Assembly: GCA_963738625.1 (NCBI GenBank)
Contig: CAVTXH010000003.1
Location: 930,001 to 994,000, forward strand
From: UBA7672 sp963738625
GTDB lineage: Bacteria; Pseudomonadota; Alphaproteobacteria; Caulobacterales; Hyphomonadaceae
Direction: 5' to 3'
Length of the DNA stretch: 64,000 nucleotides
The translations under genes and the position numbers were made by a program. The notes under the pieces are model-generated. The model searched no databases and had not been told where the DNA came from. It was given only the letters and a program-made list of their open reading frames with translations. Each line of letters begins with the position of its first letter. The stretch's first letter is position 1. Below, piece by piece: positions 21,914 to 30,117 of the stretch.

Positions 21914-23053
21914 ATGGCGTCGCCCTCACCTCCCGAGCTGATTGGCCAATCTCCGACCTGGCTGGAGTCCCTTGAACGGGTCTCGCTGGCGGCTCAGGTC
22001 GAACGCCCGATCCTGGTGATCGGCGAACGCGGGACCGGCAAGGAACTGGTCGCAGAGCGTCTCCATTATCTCTCGCCGCGCTGGGACAAGCCGTTCGTGA
22101 AGGTCAACTGCGGCGCGCTGTCGGACGACCTGCTCGACAGCGAACTCTTCGGCCACGAACAGGGAGCTTTTACCGGGGCGACAAAGAGACGCCAGGGCCG
22201 GTTCGAGCAAGCCGATGGCGGGACCCTCTTCCTCGACGAGATCGCGACAGCCTCCACCGAGGTGCAGGAGAAGCTGCTGCGCGTGGTTGAATATGGAGAG
22301 TTCCAGCGCCTTGGCGGCGAGGACACCATCACATGCGACGTGCGCATCGTCGCGGCGACCAACGTCGATCTGCCGGCGCGGGCGGCTGATGGGCGATTCC
22401 GCGCGGACTTGCTGGATCGCCTCGCCTTCGACGTCATCACGCTGGCGCCGCTGCGCGCCCGGCCCGAGGACATCATCCTGCTGGCGGAGCATTTCGGGCA
22501 GCGCATCGCCCGCGAGCTGGAGGGCGATTTCCCGGGCTGGTCGCGCGAAGCGCTGCAAGCCATGTGCGACCATGCCTGGCCGGGCAATGTGCGCGAGCTG
22601 CGCAACGCCGCCGAACGCGCCACCTTCCGGACGATGGCGGCGCAGGCCAATGGAGCGCCGCTTGGCCCGGTGACGATCACGCCGGACCTGCTCGATCCCT
22701 TCCATTCGCCATGGCGTCCGCCCAAGGATCTCAGCGAGACTGTAGCGCAGCCGAAAACGCCCGCTCCTGGCGGCCTTGCCGCGCCTGCGCCGGCTGAAGC
22801 GAAGACGCCAGCGGCCACGGAAGCCGAAACCGGCCCGGTCGATTTCAACGAGCGCGTGGCGGCGCTGGAAAAAAAGATGATCGAGACCGCCCTAGCACAC
22901 TGCCGCGGCCACCAGCGCAAGGCGGCGGAGCATCTCAAGCTCAGCTATCATCAGATGCGCGGACTGTTGCGGAAATACAATTACGGCCGCGAGGGCGGGG
23001 CGGACGGATCGGACGCCGATCCGGAAAACCGCGAGCTGACCGAGACCAAGTAA
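21914..23053 (+). CDS. pspF: Sigma54-dependent activator PspF
   Basis: A 379-residue enhancer-binding protein without a receiver domain, as expected for PspF. The AAA+ domain has Walker A GERGTGKE (residues 37-44), the sigma54-contacting loop GAFTGA (84-89) and Walker B GGTLFLDEIA. After the domain ends near VRELRNAAERATFRTM comes an unusually long Pro/Ala-rich linker (about residues 255-305). A Fis-type helix-turn-helix follows (ALAHCRGHQRKAAEHLKLSY, HQMRGLLRKYNY). Without stress PspA binds the AAA+ domain and blocks it. It is divergent from the operon it controls. Confidence 0.95.
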   Translation: MASPSPPELIGQSPTWLESLERVSLAAQVERPILVIGERGTGKELVAERLHYLSPRWDKPFVKVNCGALSDDLLDSELFGHEQGAFTGATKRRQGRFEQADGGTLFLDEIATASTEVQEKLLRVVEYGEFQRLGGEDTITCDVRIVAATNVDLPARAADGRFRADLLDRLAFDVITLAPLRARPEDIILLAEHFGQRIARELEGDFPGWSREALQAMCDHAWPGNVRELRNAAERATFRTMAAQANGAPLGPVTITPDLLDPFHSPWRPPKDLSETVAQPKTPAPGGLAAPAPAEAKTPAATEAETGPVDFNERVAALEKKMIETALAHCRGHQRKAAEHLKLSYHQMRGLLRKYNYGREGGADGSDADPENRELTETK

Positions 23054-23122
23054 ACCGCCGCCGATATTGGCTGACCTGTCTTCGCATGGCAGAGTTGCTC
23101 CCACGTTTGGGGGCAACGCGAT

Positions 23123-24219
23123 ATGGCTGGGGAATGCCGGCTTCTTCTTGAATGGGATCCTGAGATTGACGGCGCTTTCCGCCGCCGCTTCGAGCGTGCG
23201 CTCGGCGAACTCAAGGTGGATGCGGCCGACGCCGCGCCGTCGATATCGATCCCGATGGCGCCGCGCCCGTGCGCATCGCGCTGGTCTCGATCTCGGGCAG
23301 CGTCTCGCACGGCAAATCCGACATCGTCGTGCTGGCCGGGCCAGGCGACTTTCCCATAGTCAGCAGCGCCTTGCGTCTCGAAGCCTCCGACATCGAAGGA
23401 CAGACGCGGCGCTGGGCGGCCTTTGTCGATCAGCTCAGCCGGAAGCTCGGCCGCGCCAGCCTTGCGCTTCCTCCGGAAGATCTCGAAGTGCGCCTCGACG
23501 AAGCAAGCCGCCGCGCCGATCAGGCAGAGCGCGCGCTTGCCGAGATGGAGCGCCAGAGAAACGACGCCATCCGGACGGCGAAGCACGCCGAGGCGCATGC
23601 GATGGCCGAACGCGCCCGCATCGGCGGTCTCGAACAGACGCTGGAGCGCCTGACCGCGCTGTCGGAGGCGACGGCCTATGCGATCGCATCCGTTCCGACC
23701 GATCTTCGCGCTGCTGTGGCCGACGCACGCGAGCATGCGTGGCGCGCGCGTCTTGCCGCTTCGCACGCCGCTGAAACGGCTGAAAAGCATCCCGATGCGC
23801 TCACATGGCCGAAGGCGAAAGCCACGTATTCCGGCGAGACGCACAACCGTCTGCCTCACGGCTATGGCGTGATCGTCTTCCGCGATGGCGCCGACGAGAT
23901 CGCGCGCTATGCCGGCGCGTTCGAGGAAGGGCGCCGCTCCGGGCATGGCGTTGCGACGTCCGATGGCGGCCATGTCTGGACCGGCCAGTGGAGCGAAGGC
24001 GAGACCTGCGGGCTCGGCCTGCTCGAGGCGCCTGAGGGAAGCCGCTTCGAAGGGGAAGTCGCCGCCGGTGAAACCGGCTCGCCGCGACAGGTTCGTGGCT
24101 GGACATGGGCGCCTCCGGGGGCGCCTCCGGGGGCGCCGGCGAGTGCGGCGAAACCTGCGCAGCAGCTGCATCGCACTCCCGCGACCGCTCTCCCCTCGCC
24201 GCAGACTGCCGGCAACTGA
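23123..24219 (+). pseudogene. MORN-repeat protein with a coiled coil, interrupted by one frameshift
   Basis: Two frames join into one plausible protein. From the ATG at 23123: MAGECRLLLEWDPEIDGAFR, then RRFERALGELKVDAADAAP. From about 23239 one frame further: VDIDPDGAAPVRIALVSISG onwards. A single missing base near 23238-23240 would restore it. The second part has a coiled coil (residues about 110-190 of the joined protein) and C-terminal MORN-like units: YSGETHNRLPHGYGV, YAGAFEEGRRSGHGV, WTGQWSEGETCGLGL and FEGEVAAGE. MORN repeats usually bind membranes or other proteins. The gene follows pspF by 69 bases in the same direction. It is either a real frameshift or a sequence error. Confidence 0.7.
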
Positions 24220-24263
24220 TCCAAAAAACTGCACCAAAGCCCTTGCAATACGAGCGTGAAATG

Positions 24264-24287
24264 ATACTTAAGTAGATGATTAAGTAT
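24264..24287. promoter_or_regulatory. ArsR operator upstream of the SRPBCC cassette
   Basis: A perfect inverted repeat, ATACTTAA (24264-24271) and TTAAGTAT (24280-24287) with an 8-base spacer, located 10 bases before the arsR start at 24298. It is a striking AT-rich island in GC-rich DNA. ArsR-family repressors bind this kind of TACTTAA/TTAAGTA palindrome and shut off their own operon, so negative autoregulation of the cassette is likely. Confidence 0.75.
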
Positions 24288-24297
24288 TGGAGCGCCG

Positions 24298-24648
24298 ATG
24301 CGGGCCGCCGTTCTCGACCGGACCTTCCAAGCCCTCAGTGATCCGACGCGCAGGGCGATGGTGCAGCGGTTGGCGCGCGGGCCGGCGTCGGTCAGCGAGC
24401 TGGCGAAGCCGCTGTCGATGTCGCTGCCAGCCGTGATGCAGCACCTGCAGGTGCTGGAGGCGAGCGGCATTGTGCGGACGGCCAAGGTCGGACGCGTCCG
24501 GACCTGCTGCGTGGAGCCGAAAATGCTGACCCTCGCCGAACGCTGGATCGCTGACCGCCGGGAGATGTGGGAACGCAAACTCGATCGGCTGGGCGACTAT
24601 CTCGATGCGACCGCTAGCGAAAATGACAATGACGGAGAAGCGAAATGA
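24298..24648 (+). CDS. ArsR family regulator of the SRPBCC cassette
   Basis: A 116-residue winged-helix protein: FQALSDPTRRAMVQRLARG, VSELAKPLSMSLPAVMQHLQ (recognition helix) and VRTAKVGRVRTCCVEPKMLT (wing). The C-terminal helix AERWIADRREMWERKLDRLG is typical of the ArsR subgroup paired with AHSA1/SRPBCC proteins. The two cysteines in RTCCVE are not at known metal-site positions. GGAG precedes the ATG. Its stop overlaps the next gene by 4 bases, and a perfect palindrome lies just upstream. Confidence 0.93.
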   Translation: MRAAVLDRTFQALSDPTRRAMVQRLARGPASVSELAKPLSMSLPAVMQHLQVLEASGIVRTAKVGRVRTCCVEPKMLTLAERWIADRREMWERKLDRLGDYLDATASENDNDGEAK

Positions 24649-25118
24649 CCTCCCCAACCACCCTCGCCAAATCCAGCGTCGTGCACGAAACCCTCGTGAT
24701 CGAGCGCACCTACAAGGCATCGCCTGCGCGCGTGTTCGCGGCTTGGGAAAGTGTCGAGGCGCGCCTGCGCTGGAGCAAACCCTATCCCAGCACCGGCCTG
24801 GCATATGACGCGCACGACTTCCGGGTCGGCGGCAAAGACATCGCCCGCTGTGGGCCTGCCGACGACATGCGCTTCCGCGCCGAGGTGCACTATCTCGACA
24901 TCGTCCAGGGCAAGCGCCTCATATTTTCCGAACGCATCAGCGAAGCCGGCAAGCCGCCGCTGGCGACCTCCATGATCACTGTGGAATTCCACGAGAAGGG
25001 GAAGGACACGCATCAGGTCGTCACCATGCAGATCGCGGCCCTCGACGGCTCGGACATGGTCGAAGGCTACAAGGAGGGTTGGGAGCCCACGCTCGACAAC
25101 CTGGCCAAAGAGTTCTGA
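24645..25118 (+). CDS. SRPBCC (AHSA1-like) domain protein 1
   Basis: A 157-residue START-like/AHSA1 fold protein. The first strand and helix are visible in LVIERTYKASPARVFAAWES, followed by RLRWSKPYPSTG, FRVGGKDIARCG and YLDIVQGKRLIFSERI, with the C-terminal helix DMVEGYKEGWEPTLDNLAKE. This subfamily binds hydrophobic ligands in a deep pocket and is commonly co-encoded with an ArsR regulator. The gene overlaps arsR by 4 bases. The ligand is unknown. A second, different SRPBCC gene follows 138 bases later. Confidence 0.93.
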   Translation: MTSPTTLAKSSVVHETLVIERTYKASPARVFAAWESVEARLRWSKPYPSTGLAYDAHDFRVGGKDIARCGPADDMRFRAEVHYLDIVQGKRLIFSERISEAGKPPLATSMITVEFHEKGKDTHQVVTMQIAALDGSDMVEGYKEGWEPTLDNLAKEF

Positions 25119-25256
25119 GGGCGCATCATAAAGCGCGCTGTCGTCCACTAAACCTCGACAGTCGAGCGGCACTACAGGCGCAGCCGTCGCGCATGTTCGC
25201 GGTAAGGAGCAATCGGCGGCTGAGGCCGGACGAATAATGAAAGAAGGGACCTCCCC

Positions 25257-25733
25257 ATGACCTCAGAGACGCCGGCCAAGCCGCACTTCGGCTCGTTCAC
25301 CATCGAGCGGAAGCTGAACCATTCGCCGCAACGCGTCTTTCGCGCCTTCGAGGACCCGGAGGCGCGCTATCGCTGGTTCGTTTCCGGCGAAGGCTGGGAG
25401 ATCGCAACCTACACGCAGGTCTTCGAGGTCGGCGGGCACGAGCACGGCAAGTTCCGGCCCGTGGGGCATCCCTCGACGTTCGGCAACGATACCTGGTATC
25501 TCGATATCGTCCGCAATGAGCGTATCGTGAATGCCTACACCATGACGGTGGACGGCAAGCCGATGTCGCATTCGCTGTCGACCTTCGAGTTTTTTCCCGA
25601 CGGCAAGGGTTGCCGGCTCGTCTTCACCGAACAAGGCGTCTATTTCGGCGGCGAGGGCGACGTGAAGAACCGCAAGACAGGATTCCTCGAACTGATCGGC
25701 AAGCTGGAAGCCGAGATTGAAAGCCATCCATGA
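25257..25733 (+). CDS. SRPBCC (AHSA1-like) domain protein 2
   Basis: A 158-residue AHSA1-like protein: FTIERKLNHSPQRVFRAFED, then RWFVSGEGWEIATYTQVFEV, YLDIVRNERIVNAYTMTVDG and FEFFPDGKGCRLVFTEQGVY. It has the same fold as the gene before it but clearly diverged sequence. GAAAGAAGGGACC lies upstream of the ATG at 25257. Its stop overlaps the GST gene by 4 bases. The gap of 138 bases before it may hold a separate promoter, but no clear boxes are seen. Confidence 0.92.
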   Translation: MTSETPAKPHFGSFTIERKLNHSPQRVFRAFEDPEARYRWFVSGEGWEIATYTQVFEVGGHEHGKFRPVGHPSTFGNDTWYLDIVRNERIVNAYTMTVDGKPMSHSLSTFEFFPDGKGCRLVFTEQGVYFGGEGDVKNRKTGFLELIGKLEAEIESHP

Positions 25734-26380
25734 CGCTGCGCCTTTATTACCACCCGCTCGCTTCCTACTGCTGGAAAACGCTGATCGCGCTTTATGAGGC
25801 CGGCATTCCGTTCGAACCCTATCTGATCGATCTGCAGGACCCGGAAGTGCGGGCGGAATTCCTCAAGCTGACGCCGCTGGGCAAGTTCCCCGTGCTCGCC
25901 GATGATGCGACCGGCAAGGGCTTTCCGGAATCGACCATCATCGTCGAATATCTCGCAATGAAGTATCCCGCGGCGGCAAAACTGATCCCCGCCGACCCGG
26001 ACCTCGCCCTGCGGGTGCGGCTGTCGGACCGGTTCTACGACAACTATGTGCACGAGAAGATGCAGAAGATCGTCGGTGATCGCCTGCGGCCCGCCGACAA
26101 GCGCGATGCGCTGGGCGTGGAGCAGGCGCGCGCCGATCTCGACAGCGCGCTCTCTCTGGTGGATCGCGACATGGAGAGCGGCGGCTGGGCCACCGGTCTG
26201 ACGTTCACGCTTGCCGACTGTGCTGCTGCGCCGGCGCTCTACTACGCCAACAAGGTTGCGCCGTTCGGCTTCACGCACGCCGCCGCCGCGAAGTATCTCG
26301 AGCGGCTGATGGCGCGGCCGTCGTTCGCGCGCGTGCTGGAAGAGGCGAAGCCTTATTTCGCGATGTTCCCGCAAGGCTAG
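25730..26380 (+). CDS. Glutathione S-transferase family protein
   Basis: A 216-residue protein with an N-terminal thioredoxin fold (LRLYYHPLASYCWKTLIALY, cis-Pro in TPLGKFPVLADD, and ESTIIVEYLAMKYP binding the glutathione gamma-glutamyl part) and a C-terminal helical domain (LTFTLADCAAAPALYYANKV). The active-site Ser/Tyr/Cys could be any of the SYC group at residues 12-14. It is translated with the SRPBCC gene (ATGA overlap), so the cassette may handle an electrophilic or hydrophobic compound. The substrate is unknown. Confidence 0.93.
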   Translation: MTLRLYYHPLASYCWKTLIALYEAGIPFEPYLIDLQDPEVRAEFLKLTPLGKFPVLADDATGKGFPESTIIVEYLAMKYPAAAKLIPADPDLALRVRLSDRFYDNYVHEKMQKIVGDRLRPADKRDALGVEQARADLDSALSLVDRDMESGGWATGLTFTLADCAAAPALYYANKVAPFGFTHAAAAKYLERLMARPSFARVLEEAKPYFAMFPQG

Positions 26381-26392
26381 CCACGCCTAGCG

Positions 26393-27677
26393 TCATCGGC
26401 TTCCCGGCGGCGGATCGCCGAGGATGGTCGCAAGGCGGGGCGGCGTAGGCTGCCCCTGTCCGGCTGCGGCGCGCACCGGTCGCCGGCGGCGCGCAGGCGC
26501 ATCGCGAACGACCGCGAGAAAGACGATGCCGAGATCGACGGCGAGGCTGGCGAACAGGGCGAGGAACGCCTTCTCCTCGAACTCGAAGCCTTCATCGCCC
26601 TTCACATCGACGCCGAACAATCCGCCGAGCCAGCCGACGAGGCCGAAGAATGCGGCGCGCGTCGCCTTCGGCCCTTCGAGGAAGGAGAATTCCGGCGTCG
26701 CGACATCCTCGACGGCGCGGAGCTGCGCGGCGGCGGCGACAAGCTTTTCGTTCAGCACGACATCCCAGCAATATCCCGGATCGTTCGCGCGCGCGGGATC
26801 GGGGCTGCCCGGCCGCTGCGGATCGGGGCCGACTTCGGCTGCGAGCTGGGACAAGCGCGCGGGCCTCCTCGTGCACGCCGGTGAAGAGAGCGCGCCGCTC
26901 CGCTGAGGGAAGGCTGGATGCCTTTGCGAGCTTTTCCAGAACGGCGCGCTCGGCCTGCGGAATATTTGTGGAGGCTGGAGGCGCGGCGCGCTTCACCAGG
27001 GCATCGACCTGCGCCTGCAGCCGGTAGCGCTGGCCGGCGACCGGCGCGATCCAGTTCGCACGCACCTCGTCGCCGAGTCCTTTCGCGCGGTCTGCGAAGG
27101 TGAAGCGGCTGCGCATCAACGGCCCCTCGCCCGGCGTCGATGACGGATGGTTGGCGCAGGTGCGGCCTTCGGCGGCTTCGCTTTCGGCGCGCTGTGCGGC
27201 AAGCAGGGCTGCGTCTGCGGTTGCGCGCTCCGACGTTTCGAGTGCGCCTGATGTGCGGGCGATGGAGCCAGACAGGCCGGTGATGACGCGCTGGAACTGG
27301 CGCTCGGTGAATTCCTGGCCTGCCAGCTCCTTCCAGAAGAAGCCGTAGCCGAAACCTACGGTCCACACCGCGAAGAGCAGGTAGAACAGGAAGGAGACGC
27401 CCCTCACCCACCAGCTAGTCTCGCCGGCGACAACATGATGCAGCGCCACCACCATCGCGCTGACGACGAACAGCGTCGTCGCGCCGGTGATCGCGAGTTC
27501 CACGCCGCTGAGATGACCCGCGTCGGTATTGGCGGCGCGCAGGTCAGCGAAGCCGAGCCCGGTCGCAGCAACCGACAGCAGAAAAAATCCGAGGAGCGCG
27601 AATCCGGACAACCCGCGCGGGCTGAAGGGCGCCGTCAGCCACCGCCATCCTGTCCGGCCTGTCCCCCGACCACCCAC
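26393..27677 (-). pseudogene. Multi-pass membrane protein with coiled coil, interrupted by one frameshift
   Basis: Two leftward frames join near 26850-26870. The upstream part has an N-terminal segment FALLGFFLLSVAATGLGFAD, a second one, ITGATTLFVVSAMVVALHHV, and a third, VRGVSFLFYLLFAVWTVGFG, then a long soluble, partly coiled region. After EEARAL the first frame turns into Arg-rich nonsense. The other frame continues with SQLAAEVGPDPQRPGSPDPA, WDVVLNEKLVAAAAQLRAVE and two more segments, AAFFGLVGWLGGLFGVDV and FLALFASLAVDLGIVFLAVV. Removing one base (in CTTG or CCC) restores a single protein of about 420 residues. The start is uncertain (GTG at 27677 or TTG 15 bases upstream). I do not recognise the family. 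Confidence 0.65.
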
Positions 27678-27692
27678 GCCAACCCGCCCCAA

Positions 27693-28005
27693 TCCGGTTG
27701 TCCCCGGGGCCAGCCTATCGCTGCCTGCCTCGCGATGCCGAGTCTGAATCTTTCAGGAAGGCGAGGCGCCGTTACGGGAGTCTTCGATGACGCGAGAGCG
27801 CGCCGCTGAAGATAAACCTGAGTTCATTTGCTGAATGTACAGCAGAAGGCCTGCACAAAATTTGCCCGATTCAGCGTCGCGGCAAGATCGTTCGCGCGCA
27901 CTGCGTTTTTTTAACCTGCGCCACATCGTTGGTTACAGAGGCTTTTCAGGCATGGCGCGAGCGTCTTTGGGCAAATGATAGGGACTCGAAGGGCTTGTGG
28001 ATGGT
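27693..28005. promoter_or_regulatory. Intergenic region upstream of the ybgC-tol operon
   Basis: About 310 bases without a convincing gene. The right half (27815-27925) is less GC-rich than its surroundings and contains a T7 run at about 27907, so it is the likely place of the promoter of the small gene at 28006 and of ybgC-tol. No clear -35/-10 pair, riboswitch or terminator could be assigned. Confidence 0.35.
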
Positions 28006-28254
28006 ATGGAACTCACCGGCGGTCAGGGATTGTCTCTGCCCGCGTCGACTGAGACCGGAGCGCACCGCTTGCCCTTCAGGACCAGAGCGATCACGCGCTT
28101 CAAGAACCGCCGCGAGGCGGAGCGCGCGCTTGCGGAAATCGTCGAGGATGGCGGCAAGCCCTGCGATTTCCGGATCGACGAGCATCCCGACGGAAGCTGC
28201 GTCATCACTGTCCTCGAGCACAACGGCGAAGTCGCCGGCGTGCTTGGCGCTTGA
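28006..28254 (+). CDS. Small hypothetical protein upstream of ybgC
   Basis: An 82-residue protein starting at the ATG at 28006. The second half looks like a compact alpha/beta domain: RTRAITRFKNRREAERALAE, then FRIDEHPDGSCVITVLEHNG and a short Gly/Ala end. There is no signal peptide or membrane segment. It lies 84 bases before ybgC in the same direction and may be part of the same transcript. I do not recognise the family; the even codon pattern and ordered C-terminus make it more likely real than not. Confidence 0.6.
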   Translation: MELTGGQGLSLPASTETGAHRLPFRTRAITRFKNRREAERALAEIVEDGGKPCDFRIDEHPDGSCVITVLEHNGEVAGVLGA

Positions 28255-28338
28255 CTGGGCGCCTGCGCGGCCGCGAGCCGAGATCGTTTCGACCCTGAAG
28301 GTTTTCCTTTGCCCCGCGCTGGATTATTCGGGTCAGCA

Positions 28339-28788
28339 ATGGGTGACGACCTTCCCTCTTCCGGGCGGCTTCAGGACGGCGAGCATGTGCTGCCGGTACG
28401 GGTCTATTACGAGGACACGGATTTCACCGGGGTCGTCTATCACGCGACCTACCTGCGGTTTTTCGAGCGGGGCCGGTCGGAATTCTTGAGGGTGATGGGG
28501 ACATCGCCGGACCGCGAGGACCACGGGATCTTTGCCGTCACCCGGGTCGAGATCGATTATCGCGCCCCGGCGAGAATTCACGATGCCTTGATCGTCCGCA
28601 CACGGTTTGATGGCATGAAGGGCCCGCGCCTTAATTTTCGTCAAACCGTCGAGCGGCAAGGGCAAATACTGACTGAGGCGGTTGTTGTCGCGGTGGCCAT
28701 TCACCCTGATGGACGTCCGCGGCGCCCTTCCCCTGCGGAATTAACACATTGGAATGCCTATCGAAGACCTTCGCCGAATGGCCCCTGA
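28339..28788 (+). CDS. ybgC: Tol-Pal associated acyl-CoA thioesterase YbgC
   Basis: A 149-residue hot-dog fold thioesterase when started at the ATG at 28339; a TTG 30 bases upstream is the alternative. The 4HBT signature VRVYYEDTDFTGVVYHATYL carries the catalytic Asp, followed by FFERGRSEFLRVMG and the core VEIDYRAPARIHDALIVRTR. YbgC hydrolyses short-chain or ACP-bound acyl thioesters and is regularly the first gene of the tol-pal operon, as here. tolQ starts 129 bases later. Confidence 0.95.
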   Translation: MGDDLPSSGRLQDGEHVLPVRVYYEDTDFTGVVYHATYLRFFERGRSEFLRVMGTSPDREDHGIFAVTRVEIDYRAPARIHDALIVRTRFDGMKGPRLNFRQTVERQGQILTEAVVVAVAIHPDGRPRRPSPAELTHWNAYRRPSPNGP

Positions 28789-28917
28789 ACCCCCAGGGAA
28801 TCGCCGGTATTGACCTTCATGTCGCCTAATTTCGTAACCAGAAGCGATGCATCAAGCTTGCGCGGGAGGCCCATTCCGCGGGCTTTTCCGGCTGTCCCCT
28901 ACCTGGAGCGAGACTGA

Positions 28918-29634
28918 ATGGACCCCGTCGCACTTCCTGATGTCGTCAATCAGGATTTCTCGCTGATTGCGCTCTTCATGAGCGCGGACCCCATCGTCAA
29001 AGGAGTCATGATCATTCTGGCGGTCGCGTCCATCTGGTCGTGGGCGGTCGCTATCGACAAATGGTTCGGCGTCAACGCCGCTCGCGCACGCGCGCGCCGG
29101 TTCGAACATGCCTTCTGGTCGGGCCAACCGCTTGAGGACTCAAGCGAGCGTGTTTCCGACCGCGCCTCGGACGCCATGGCGCGGGTCTTCTCCGCCGGCG
29201 CCCGCGAGTGGCGCGAGTCTCGCCGCGGCGGCCAGGCGCCCGAGGAGGCCAATGCGATGGTCGACCGGGCCAAGGCGCAGATGGACGTCGCGGTGAACCG
29301 CGAAACGCAACGGATGGAATCCGGACTCTCGACACTGGCGATCATCGCCTCGTCCTCGCCTTTCATCGGTCTGCTCGGAACCGTCATCGGCATCATGAAC
29401 TCGTTCCGCGACATCGCTGCGCGCGGCGAGACCAATCTCACCGTCGTGGCGCCCGGCATCGCCGAGGCGCTGTTCGCGACAGCGCTCGGCCTCGGCGCGG
29501 CCATCCCGGCGCTGATCTTCTACAACAAATTCTCCGGCGACATTTCGGCCTTTTCCGAACGCCTCAACAACTTCGCGCAGGAAGTGGCGGTGCGACTGTC
29601 GCGCCGCACGACCGAGCGCGGACGGGATATCTGA
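28918..29634 (+). CDS. tolQ: Tol-Pal system proton channel subunit TolQ
   Basis: A 238-residue inner-membrane protein with three segments at about residues 26-45, 137-160 and 176-202. The last two carry the conserved ion-path region STLAIIASSSPFIGLLGTVI and VAPGIAEALFATALGLGAAI. TolQ with TolR forms the proton-driven motor that powers TolA during cell constriction and outer-membrane stabilisation. It is the second gene of the ybgC-tolQRAB-pal-cpoB operon; tolR starts 2 bases after its stop. Confidence 0.97.
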   Translation: MDPVALPDVVNQDFSLIALFMSADPIVKGVMIILAVASIWSWAVAIDKWFGVNAARARARRFEHAFWSGQPLEDSSERVSDRASDAMARVFSAGAREWRESRRGGQAPEEANAMVDRAKAQMDVAVNRETQRMESGLSTLAIIASSSPFIGLLGTVIGIMNSFRDIAARGETNLTVVAPGIAEALFATALGLGAAIPALIFYNKFSGDISAFSERLNNFAQEVAVRLSRRTTERGRDI

Positions 29635-29636
29635 TC

Positions 29637-30116
29637 ATGGGAGTCTCAACCGGCGGCGGAGGAAACAGACGAGGACGGCGCAGGCCGATGGCGGACATCA
29701 ACGTCACGCCGATGGTCGACGTCATGCTCGTGCTGCTGGTTGTGTTCATGATCACCGCGCCAATGCTGGCGACCGGCGTCGCCGTGAACCTGCCCAAGGT
29801 CCGCGCCGAACAATTGCCGACTGAGAAGGAACGCCCGTTGGTCGTCACCATCGACAAGAACGGCAACATGTTCCTCGGCATGGAAGACAAGCCTATCGAG
29901 ATTGCCGCGCTGGCGCCCGCGCTGATTGCGATCGCCGACGCGAAGATGGACAAGCGCGTCTACGTCCGCGCCGACGGAGCGGTGCCATACGAAAGGGTCA
30001 TGACGGTATTGACGCTCCTGCAGCGTGCAGGCTTCACCAATGCCGGCCTTCCGGTTGAATCGAAGGACGTGAAGCGGGTCGACGCCATTCTCAAGGAGGG
30101 AGCGGAGACCCCCTGA
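29637..30116 (+). CDS. tolR: Tol-Pal system protein TolR (ExbD family)
   Basis: A 159-residue protein with a Gly/Arg-rich cytoplasmic N-terminus (GGGGNRRGRRRPM), one membrane segment carrying the essential Asp (INVTPMVDVMLVLLVVFMIT; Asp28) and a periplasmic ExbD domain with KRVYVRADGAVPYERVMTVL. The protonatable Asp works in the channel formed with TolQ. The start at 29637 is 2 bases after the tolQ stop, and tolA begins right after the tolR stop. Confidence 0.97.
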   Translation: MGVSTGGGGNRRGRRRPMADINVTPMVDVMLVLLVVFMITAPMLATGVAVNLPKVRAEQLPTEKERPLVVTIDKNGNMFLGMEDKPIEIAALAPALIAIADAKMDKRVYVRADGAVPYERVMTVLTLLQRAGFTNAGLPVESKDVKRVDAILKEGAETP

Positions 30117-30117
30117 G

